This document shows, piece after piece, positions 1-5,794 of a stretch of DNA of 10,741 bases. Numbering within the stretch: position 1 is the first letter of the stretch; each line of letters begins with the position of its first letter. The translations under genes and the position numbers were made by a program. Source of the stretch: Clostridiales bacterium (lineage in GTDB: Bacteria; Bacillota; Peptococcia; Peptococcales; Peptococcaceae). Under the pieces are notes generated by a model. It made no database searches and had not been told where the DNA came from. It saw only the letters and a list, made by a program, of their open reading frames with translations. The stretch covers positions 32,413 to 43,153 of the forward strand of contig QAKL01000121.1 in assembly GCA_003343815.1 (NCBI GenBank). The letters are read 5' to 3'.

Positions 1-425
1 CCTACACTTACCGCAGCAGTCAGATTCCATGTATATTCCTTTAATCCCGACAAAATCGTCGCCAGTCCGCTGCCGCCGCCGATTACCACTATTTTCGGTC
101 CTTTTTGCAAAACTTTGGTGCGGTAATAAGAGCGCTTGCCGCGCGGATACGCTACCGAAATATAATGCTGCATCATTTCGTACGCCGCAAAAATAATAAC
201 TACCAAACCAAATACCGCCAAAACTATGCCTTGAGCAAAAGTAAAGTTAGGAAATATTTCTTCGCAAAAATGTACAAATCCTTTGACCACATCACGCATT
301 TTGGGCGTATTGACTAAAGTCCAAGTTCCGCCTATCAGCAGAAATGTGCCGCCTAAAGCGCCCAATATCCACCATTTAACCGAAAACAGGATATACAGCC
401 ATTTTGTTAATTTATTCTCCGCCAA
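1..425 (-). CDS. yvcK: YvcK/CofD-like gluconeogenesis factor, N-terminal part (partial)
   Basis: The first 141 codons are present; the 3' end lies beyond the left edge. Residues about 9-38 and 66-85 are hydrophobic and look like two membrane segments. After a short basic linker (RGKRSYYRTK), residues 111-120 read KIVVIGGGSG, the glycine-rich nucleotide-binding start of the YvcK/CofD fold, followed by LATILSGLKEYTWNLTAAVSV-type family sequence. YvcK proteins bind UDP-sugars in studied species and are needed for growth on gluconeogenic carbon sources and for normal cell shape. The chosen start is TTG at 425, nine bases after an AAGGAG; the ATG at 430 is in another frame and stops after seven codons. 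The gene begins one base after the rapZ stop, the usual rapZ-yvcK order. Bacillus subtilis YvcK lacks the membrane part, so this is a membrane-anchored version. Family call is firm; exact start is likely but not proven. Confidence 0.88.
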   Translation of the reverse strand, partial: MAENKLTKWLYILFSVKWWILGALGGTFLLIGGTWTLVNTPKMRDVVKGFVHFCEEIFPNFTFAQGIVLAVFGLVVIIFAAYEMMQHYISVAYPRGKRSYYRTKVLQKGPKIVVIGGGSGLATILSGLKEYTWNLTAAVSV

Positions 426-426
426 T

Positions 427-1287
427 TCATTTAACTCCTTTAAGCTCGCGGTGATTGACATTGACCGCGTAGCCGGCATCTTTTAATATATCCGCCATTT
501 TTAAAGCAATCGTCACCGAGCGGTGCTGCCCGCCGGTGCAGCCGATGCCTACCGCCAGATGATGCTTCCCCTCTTTGATATATTCCGGCAGCAAAAACAG
601 CAGAAAATCGGCAAAGCGCTTTAGAAATTCCCGACTGACCTCAGAATTCATGACATACTCGCGAACGCGCTCATCGCGCCCGGTTAATTCTTTTAATTCC
701 GGTTCGTAGTAAGGATTAGGCAAAAAACGCACATCCATCAACAAATCCAGATCCGACGGCACGCCGTATTTATAGCCAAACGAGACCAGCGACACCGTAA
801 AAGGTTCTAATTTATCGCCCCATTCCTCCCAGAGGATATGTCTGAGCTCCTGCAGGCGCAGGCGCGAAGTATCGATGATTTTATCCGCTTTACCACGGAT
901 CTCGCGCAATATCTTGCGCTCCAAATCCAGTCCTTCGCTGATCGTGCCACCTGCCGCCAAAGGATGGGCGCGGCGTGTTTCCTTAAATCTATTAATCAAC
1001 ACTTCATCCGAAGCCTCTAAAAATAATATCCGATAATAAATGCCCATTTCCGTCAATTCAGCCAAAGAACTGCTCAAATCGTCCAAGAAAAGCCCGCCGC
1101 GCACGTCGATCACCAATGCTACTTTGGTAATATTTTCGTCCGATTTCTGACAGAGCTCGGCAAATTTCGGGATCAAAGGAGCCGGCAGATTATCAATGCA
1201 GAAAAAGCCCATATCCTCAAATATTTTGACCGCGTTACTTTTACCCGCTCCGCTCAATCCGGTAATAATCGCCATTTCCTTAATCAT
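427..1287 (-). CDS. rapZ: RapZ/YvcJ P-loop nucleotide-binding protein
   Basis: This is a full-length 286-residue RapZ (YvcJ in Bacillus). Residues 10-17 are a Walker A motif (GLSGAGKS), residues 55-63 (KVALVIDVR) match the Walker B region, and residues 249-257 (GCTGGQHRS) are the family's C-terminal signature. RapZ proteins bind and hydrolyse ATP/GTP. In E. coli RapZ is an RNA-binding adaptor that tunes glucosamine-6-phosphate synthase through small RNAs; in Gram-positives the precise role is less clear. The ATG at 1287 has AAAGGGG eight bases upstream. The gene follows its own promoter (-35 at 1346-1351, -10 at 1323-1328) and is the first gene of a unit continuing into yvcK, where whiA usually follows. 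Nothing is missing or unusual in it. Confidence 0.96.
   Translation of the reverse strand: MIKEMAIITGLSGAGKSNAVKIFEDMGFFCIDNLPAPLIPKFAELCQKSDENITKVALVIDVRGGLFLDDLSSSLAELTEMGIYYRILFLEASDEVLINRFKETRRAHPLAAGGTISEGLDLERKILREIRGKADKIIDTSRLRLQELRHILWEEWGDKLEPFTVSLVSFGYKYGVPSDLDLLMDVRFLPNPYYEPELKELTGRDERVREYVMNSEVSREFLKRFADFLLFLLPEYIKEGKHHLAVGIGCTGGQHRSVTIALKMADILKDAGYAVNVNHRELKGVK
435..440 (-). promoter_or_regulatory. Ribosome binding site deciding the yvcK start
   Basis: On the minus strand AAGGAG lies inside the last codons of rapZ, nine bases before the TTG at 425. No ATG or GTG in the yvcK frame lies between this site and the first membrane segment, so the site supports the TTG start and suggests translational coupling with rapZ. 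Confidence 0.6.
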
Positions 1288-1322
1288 AATTTTCGCCCCT
1301 TTTTTTAGTTGCTTTTCTTTTA

Positions 1323-1351
1323 ATTATACCCTGTGAAAGCGTTTGTTGCAA
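1323..1351 (-). promoter_or_regulatory. SigmaA-type promoter for rapZ-yvcK
   Basis: On the minus strand there is TTGCAA (1346-1351), a 17-base spacer and a perfect TATAAT (1323-1328). The predicted transcription start is near 1316, giving a leader of about 29 bases before the rapZ ATG. It sits directly after the terminator of the preceding gene, so rapZ begins a new transcription unit. Confidence 0.8.
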
Positions 1352-1384
1352 GGATTCTTTGCCTGATTTTAGGCATTTGCGCAT

Positions 1385-1410
1385 AAAAAAAATTGCCCAC
1401 GGGCAATTTT
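1385..1410 (-). terminator. Rho-independent terminator after the uridine-kinase-like gene
   Basis: On the minus strand AAAATTGCC and GGCAATTTT form a nine-base-pair stem with a CGTG loop, followed by four more T. The stem begins inside the stop codon region of the kinase gene. It closes the aroK-like to kinase unit and separates it from rapZ. Confidence 0.85.
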
Positions 1411-2341
1411 AATACTTTAAAGAGCTTTCGCCCGTAAACTCACGCACAAGCGAGTCTTTCGGCGCATACTCAAGCGGCAAAAAACGCAAATTTTCCAAGA
1501 GCCGTCCTATTTCATCTAAGCCCCACTCATTTTTAAAATCAACAGCAAGCGGCGCAAATAACGCCAAAATATCGTTGCGGTAGATATTGAGCTCGTAATC
1601 TAAAAAGGTATTGACCCGCCAATCGGCTTTCTCGACAAAAGGCAGGATAAATTTCTGCTCGCCTTGGGATAATTTCGTACAATAAGCCACCGTCCGCTCG
1701 ACCGTATGCCCTCGGAAGCGGCTGTCGCGCATGATGCGTCGGAGCATACGTAGCTTATCAGAGCAGATTTCCGTTTCTTCATCAACTACGCAGGCCTGCA
1801 ATTCTACATAAATTTTCGCCGCCAGATCGCTGTAATCGGCGGTAATTAAGGGATTTAATCCGTGGATACCCTCGATAATGACGATATCGCCATCTTTACA
1901 TGTTAAAATCTCACCCTCGTTTTTGCGACACTGCTTGACAAAGTCAAACTGCGGGATCTCGATCATCTCATGCCGCGCCATTTTCTGCATATGCTCGCCC
2001 AAAAGCTTTCTGTCGACGCATAAAGGCGACTCATAATCAATCTCCCCGCCATCAAAAATCGCTTGGCATTCATCTTTATTTAAAAAATAATCATCCATCG
2101 ATAACGCATACGCCCGATGCCCCATTTGCTCGATATATTCTGCCAAGCGAAGCGCCGTCGTCGTTTTGCTCGAGCCGGAGGTCCCGGCGATAAAAACAAT
2201 CGGTTTTTGCGCGCTTTGCTCGCAAATTTCCTCTGCCACTGCTTTTAAGGAGTCGGCGTAGACTTCCTCTGCCTGTTGCACCGCCTCTCTGGGCGAATCG
2301 TTTAGCAATTCGTTTAATTCAGCTACTTGATATTTCTTCAT
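1409..2341 (-). CDS. Uridine kinase/phosphoribulokinase-family P-loop kinase
   Basis: This 310-residue protein resembles the catalytic half of the clostridial nucleoside kinase (Udk-like) family. Landmarks are P-loop 53-60 (GTSGSSKT), DDYF at 83-86, EGIHGLNP at 157-164 and RRIMRDSRFRG at 201-211. Family members phosphorylate uridine/cytidine or related substrates with ATP or GTP; the true substrate here is unknown. The longer clostridial relatives carry an N-terminal TGS/ThrRS-like region, which is absent; residues 1-45 are instead a short charged helical stretch. The Walker A glycine before the lysine is serine (SSKT instead of SGKT). The start chosen is ATG at 2341, with GAGG six bases upstream; an alternative GTG at 2353 overlaps the mgtC stop but has no visible ribosome binding site. 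It is last in its unit and is followed at once by a terminator. Confidence 0.85.
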   Translation of the reverse strand: MKKYQVAELNELLNDSPREAVQQAEEVYADSLKAVAEEICEQSAQKPIVFIAGTSGSSKTTTALRLAEYIEQMGHRAYALSMDDYFLNKDECQAIFDGGEIDYESPLCVDRKLLGEHMQKMARHEMIEIPQFDFVKQCRKNEGEILTCKDGDIVIIEGIHGLNPLITADYSDLAAKIYVELQACVVDEETEICSDKLRMLRRIMRDSRFRGHTVERTVAYCTKLSQGEQKFILPFVEKADWRVNTFLDYELNIYRNDILALFAPLAVDFKNEWGLDEIGRLLENLRFLPLEYAPKDSLVREFTGESSLKY

Positions 2342-2349
2342 TGTACACC

Positions 2350-3054
2350 TCACTGGGTATAAACTATATCGTAAACTTCCGTTATTTTTTCCAAAGCAGT
2401 TTTAATTTTCTCTGCCTCGATATTGTACGGTATTTTTAACAGCAGATCCAGCTTTATAACATCGTGCCCAATCTTATTATCCTCAACTAATGCCGTGTCT
2501 TTTACTTGGATATCCAGATCGTTAAACACCTCAAAGACCTTACCTACCGCGCAAGGCTCGTCGACCATATAAATTTCCATGCGAATAATACGATTCTTTT
2601 GGATGCGGTTTTCCACCCGCGCAAACAAGCTTAATGTCGCAAAGGTTAAAACCGACGCTCCGATCGCGGTTACATATAGCCCTGCACCTACGCACAGCCC
2701 AATCCCGGCTACCGCCCATAGAGAGGCCGCCGTAGTCAGCCCGCGTACCTTGCCAGAGCTGCTCATGATAGCACCAGCACCCAAAAAGCCGATACCGCTT
2801 ACGACCTGCGCCGCTATTCTCGCCGGATCGGAACTGCTGCCGGTCGCTCCAAAATCACCGGGCATACGGATAAAGGGCATCGACAAGGAAATTATCATCA
2901 TGAGGCACGCGCCGATACCTACCAAAATGTGCGTGCGGAAGCCCGCCGATTTGTTTAAGGCCTCGCGCTCCATGCCAATGATCCCGCTCAATAATACCGC
3001 CAAAACCAAGCGCAGAAGCATTTCGATTTCCCACTGCCAATTCATCAACTCCAT
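2350..3054 (-). CDS. MgtC/SapB family inner-membrane protein
   Basis: This is a 234-residue protein with the MgtC/SapB layout: an N-terminal membrane domain to about residue 145 and a soluble C-terminal domain of about 80 residues. Family motifs are visible: GMERE near 27-31, GFRTHILVGIGA near 38-49, SGIGFLGAGAIM at 86-97, and RGLTTAASLWAVAGIG at 104-119. Four to five hydrophobic segments can be drawn through this part. In Salmonella, MgtC helps survival in low magnesium and inside macrophages, partly by acting on the F-type ATPase; most Bacillota homologues have no assigned role. The C-terminal domain looks ACT-like, as in many members. The ATG at 3054 follows GGAGGAGGG by six bases. It starts 21 bases after ybaK. 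No magnesium riboswitch or regulatory leader is seen upstream. Confidence 0.92.
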   Translation of the reverse strand: MELMNWQWEIEMLLRLVLAVLLSGIIGMEREALNKSAGFRTHILVGIGACLMMIISLSMPFIRMPGDFGATGSSSDPARIAAQVVSGIGFLGAGAIMSSSGKVRGLTTAASLWAVAGIGLCVGAGLYVTAIGASVLTFATLSLFARVENRIQKNRIIRMEIYMVDEPCAVGKVFEVFNDLDIQVKDTALVEDNKIGHDVIKLDLLLKIPYNIEAEKIKTALEKITEVYDIVYTQ

Positions 3055-3075
3055 GCCGTGCCCTCCTCCCTATGC

Positions 3076-3561
3076 TTACTCGCTGATATCTGCCACCGTG
3101 CAGTTTTCGACCGCGCTTAATAAATCATTAGGATTTAAATGAAGCTGCAATCCCCTCTGTCCCGCAGAGCAAATGATATCGTCGTACAAAAAAACGATTT
3201 CTTCAATATAAGTAGGATAGCTTTTTTTCATCCCAAGCGGCGACACCCCGCCGCGGATATAGCCTGTCAAGCCCAAAATATCTTTTTGGTGTACCATATC
3301 AACTTTTTTATTGCCGCTGGCTTTGGCTAATTTTTTTAAATCTATCTCACAATTTCCCGGCACGCACGCTACTAAAATGCCGTTCTTATCTCCCTCCAAA
3401 ACCAGCGTTTTCACCGCCTGCTCCAAAGGAATCCCGCATTTTTGGGCGACATTTTCCGCACCTAAATCGTTTTCATCCACTTCATAGCTCAATAATTCGT
3501 AATTAATCCCTTTCGCGTCCAGTATTCTGGCTGCGTTGGTTTTATGTGTTTTTGTAGCCAT
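3076..3561 (-). CDS. ybaK: YbaK-type Cys-tRNA(Pro) deacylase
   Basis: This 161-residue protein has the length of a stand-alone YbaK/EbsC protein. The N-terminus (KTNAARILDAKGINYELL, residues 7-24) is typical, K51 in QAVKTLVL matches the conserved lysine important for editing, and residues 102-110 (IRGGVSPLG) and 132-140 (SAGQRGLQL) are the other family signatures. YbaK hydrolyses Cys-tRNA(Pro) formed when prolyl-tRNA synthetase mischarges cysteine, acting in trans in the cytoplasm. ATG at 3561 has AAGG seven bases upstream. It lies 12 bases after the unrecognised gene and 21 bases before mgtC, so it is probably cotranscribed. No prolyl-tRNA synthetase gene is in the window. The call is firm. 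Confidence 0.94.
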   Translation of the reverse strand: MATKTHKTNAARILDAKGINYELLSYEVDENDLGAENVAQKCGIPLEQAVKTLVLEGDKNGILVACVPGNCEIDLKKLAKASGNKKVDMVHQKDILGLTGYIRGGVSPLGMKKSYPTYIEEIVFLYDDIICSAGQRGLQLHLNPNDLLSAVENCTVADISE

Positions 3562-3573
3562 ATTTTCGCCTTC

Positions 3574-4332
3574 TTAGTCGTTTATTTGCAAAGCCTTCCA
3601 CAAAACTTGCACATCCTCCGCGCTCATCTTTTCCTGCCACGGATAGCGCTTCTGTCCCAATATGACAGTGCCGTCGGCTTGATACGCTAAATAAAGATGT
3701 CCTTGGCTTAGCGGCAAGTCAAATCTCACATCGCCTTTAGGCTCACTCTCCCAGTCTACCGCCTGCCAATTATTGTCCTCTTTTTGCCAATACCAAGTGA
3801 TCTCGCTCATATTTTCCTCGGGTTTGCTTGCGCGATAATTGTCTAATTTTCGCTTTAATTCCGATAATTTTAGTTTCGTTTCGGCGCTTAAAAGCACTTC
3901 ATCAGTTACCTCGGCATCGTTTAGTCCGTCGGTCAAGATCTCCATCATCTGCCACGTTTCCAAAATATTTACGCCGCGGGTTTCGACATCGCTGTCGATG
4001 CTGATCATGACGCGGTTTTCTTCGTCGCCGTCCAAAAAGGTCAGCGCTACTCCCTCTGCCTCGATGCCCGCGCCCAATTTGCGCGTTAATCTCTCGGGGC
4101 AGACGACTAATGACGGACACTCTGCCAAGCTCACATATTCTTTAGTTTCATTAGTATAATACATCATCACATATTTGCGCATTGTAAGCGGCAAATTGCC
4201 GGCATGATACATCACGCTCAAACGATCCAGCAACAATCCCAGCTGCTCTTGAGTTAATTCCACAGCCTCCTGCCCATCGTCCTCGCGAAACCAAAAACGG
4301 CCGTCCGCAAATTCTATTTTATAAAACTCCAT
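3574..4332 (-). CDS. Unrecognised 252-residue acidic protein
   Basis: I do not recognise this protein. It is soluble, with no signal peptide or membrane segment, and acidic, and it is rich in W, Y, E and D. It alternates beta-like stretches (FYKIEFADGRFWFRE at the start; DLPLSQGHLYLAYQADGTVILG near the end) with helical ones. Both ends share a pattern: a strand pair followed by a helix starting with a T/S-x-E cap (LTQEQLGLLLDRL; MSAEDVQVLWKAL), which may mean two related halves. The start chosen is ATG at 4332, six bases after GGAGG; an ATG at 4338 touches the GGAGG and is a poor choice. The beginning overlaps the end of the shikimate-kinase-like gene by 14 bases, so translation is probably coupled. 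Coding is supported by an uninterrupted frame, the ribosome binding site and tight packing with its neighbours. Confidence 0.75.
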   Translation of the reverse strand: MEFYKIEFADGRFWFREDDGQEAVELTQEQLGLLLDRLSVMYHAGNLPLTMRKYVMMYYTNETKEYVSLAECPSLVVCPERLTRKLGAGIEAEGVALTFLDGDEENRVMISIDSDVETRGVNILETWQMMEILTDGLNDAEVTDEVLLSAETKLKLSELKRKLDNYRASKPEENMSEITWYWQKEDNNWQAVDWESEPKGDVRFDLPLSQGHLYLAYQADGTVILGQKRYPWQEKMSAEDVQVLWKALQIND

Positions 4333-4846
4333 TTTCATCCTCCGTACCCAACTTGTCTGCCAAGAGGGTAATTATTTTTTCTAAAGATAAATCTGTGGTA
4401 TTTAAGCATACATCGGCATTTTGATAAAGCATTTCCCGCGCGCGGCACTTGTTGACGATATCCTCGTACATATTCTTGCGATTGAGCATCGGGCGATTGT
4501 TGCGCCTTTTTAAGCGGCGGTGGATAATCTCCGGCTCCAAATAAAGCGCGATAACTGTATTTTTCTCTTTCAATTTCTCCAAATCCGTCAAAGAAAGCCT
4601 CAGCGTCCCTCCGGTCGCGATGACGCAGCGCTCTTTTTGCAAAAGCTTGTGAAACATCAGATCTTCCTCCGCGTGAAAGCGCACTTCGCCGTATTTTTGA
4701 TACATCGCCAACATAGATAAGCCGGTCAATTTTTCGACCTCGCGATCCAAATCATAAAAAGGCATATTTAATCTTTCTGCCAATCGTCTGCCGACTGTCG
4801 ATTTGCCTGTGCCCATAAAGCCGATTAAAATAATATTTCTCGCCAC
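4319..4846 (-). CDS. aroK: Shikimate kinase-like P-loop kinase
   Basis: At 175 residues it matches the usual shikimate kinase length. Residues 9-16 (GFMGTGKS) are Walker A, D32 and D34 are in YDLDREVE, R118 is in the lid (RRNNRPML), and R137 leads RxxLY near the adenine/shikimate side. In this family the protein phosphorylates shikimate at O3 with ATP in the chorismate pathway. Two shikimate-contacting positions are changed: the FRxxE arginine at 58 is histidine (RFHAEE) and the GGG loop at 79-81 is GGT. Either activity is kept with altered contacts or the substrate differs. GTG at 4846 is the start, eight bases after AGGAGT; no ATG is available nearby. No other chorismate-pathway gene is in the window. 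It is the first gene of a five-gene run ending at 1409. The symbol is provisional. Confidence 0.8.
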   Translation of the reverse strand: MARNIILIGFMGTGKSTVGRRLAERLNMPFYDLDREVEKLTGLSMLAMYQKYGEVRFHAEEDLMFHKLLQKERCVIATGGTLRLSLTDLEKLKEKNTVIALYLEPEIIHRRLKRRNNRPMLNRKNMYEDIVNKCRAREMLYQNADVCLNTTDLSLEKIITLLADKLGTEDENGVL

Positions 4847-4885
4847 CGGATGCCACTCCTTTCTTTGGTGATTATTTTTACGCTG

Positions 4886-4916
4886 AAAAATCCGTACCTT
4901 ATTTATAGGTACGGAT
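4886..4916 (-). terminator. Rho-independent terminator after fakB
   Basis: On the minus strand ATCCGTACCT and AGGTACGGAT form a perfect ten-base-pair stem with a seven-base AT-rich loop (4900-4906), followed by TTTTT. It begins five bases after the fakB stop. The 39 bases between it and the next start codon hold a ribosome binding site but no clear promoter. Confidence 0.88.
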
Positions 4917-4920
4917 AATT

Positions 4921-5775
4921 TTACAACTGATAAAATGCCAAGCCGAATGCTCCCATACCAATGTGAGTAATGACTACATTACCTATCTGCATATACACAT
5001 ACTCATCGCAATCCAAATGAGGTTTCAAAAGCTCCACCATTTTGCGCGCCTGATTAATATTATCGCAGTAGCCTACTGCGCAGTAAACTTTTTTGCTTAT
5101 GTCGATATGATTTAAAATATCTTCGACCATTTTTTCCATCGCTTTGTTTTCACGGTTGCCACGGACTTTATCAAAAGCGTGAATCTCGCCGTCGTGCAGG
5201 CGCAAAACAGGTTTGATGTTTAATAAAGACCCTACCAAATAACCGGCTTTGCCGATACGGCCGCCCTTTTGCAGGTTATCAAGCGAATCAAGCAAGAAAA
5301 ACAGATCCGATTTTTCCACCGCTTGATTGGCAGTACGCACGGCTTCGGTAAAATCAGCTCCTGCGGCAATAGCTTTTGCCGTAGCCAAAACGATCAAACC
5401 TAACCCCATCGTCGCCGTGCGGCTGTCGATGACGCAGACTTCGGCATTTTTCACCATTTGCGCCGTCATTTGCGCACCTTTAACCGTACCGCTCAAATCG
5501 CTGGAAAGGTGAATAGAAATGATTTTTTCCGCACCCTCGGCGATCAGTTCATTATAAGCGTCCAAAAATTCTGCCGGAGTCGGCTGCGAGGTCGTCGGAA
5601 ACTCCTTGCAGTTCATCAATTCGCGATAGTATTCCTCGCGACTGATATCCACCAAATCATGATAGACCTTGCCGTCGATGATAAAACTTAGCGGGATAAC
5701 CTTGATTTTATATTTATTTATTATTTCCTCCGGCAGATCTGCCGTGCTGTCAGTAACAATACGAATTTTATCCAT
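4921..5775 (-). CDS. fakB: DegV family fatty acid-binding protein (FakB)
   Basis: This 284-residue DegV protein has the expected length and motifs: VTDSTADLP at 7-15, TSQPTP at 62-67, HLSSDLSGT at 89-97, KGGRIGKAG at 170-178, and THIGMGAFG at 270-278 with its conserved histidine. FakB proteins bind a free fatty acid and present its carboxylate to the kinase FakA, which makes acyl-phosphate for phospholipid synthesis. Different FakB paralogues prefer saturated or unsaturated chains; the sequence alone does not tell which this is. ATG at 5775 is preceded by AAAGGAG with a five-base spacer. It starts 19 bases after fakA, so the two subunits are made from one message, which supports the FakB role over other DegV functions. 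Confidence 0.92.
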   Translation of the reverse strand: MDKIRIVTDSTADLPEEIINKYKIKVIPLSFIIDGKVYHDLVDISREEYYRELMNCKEFPTTSQPTPAEFLDAYNELIAEGAEKIISIHLSSDLSGTVKGAQMTAQMVKNAEVCVIDSRTATMGLGLIVLATAKAIAAGADFTEAVRTANQAVEKSDLFFLLDSLDNLQKGGRIGKAGYLVGSLLNIKPVLRLHDGEIHAFDKVRGNRENKAMEKMVEDILNHIDISKKVYCAVGYCDNINQARKMVELLKPHLDCDEYVYMQIGNVVITHIGMGAFGLAFYQL

Positions 5776-5794
5776 ACGCGCTCCTTTACTCGGC

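Noticed and set aside
105..486. Plus-strand open frames opposite the yvcK start and rapZ end.
   Set aside because: They have no ribosome binding sites or recognisable motifs and lie opposite well-supported genes; they are antisense shadows.
2579..3142. A long plus-strand open frame (187 codons) opposite mgtC.
   Set aside because: It mirrors the membrane-coding codons of mgtC, has no family features, and runs across the mgtC-ybaK junction. The MgtC reading is unambiguous.
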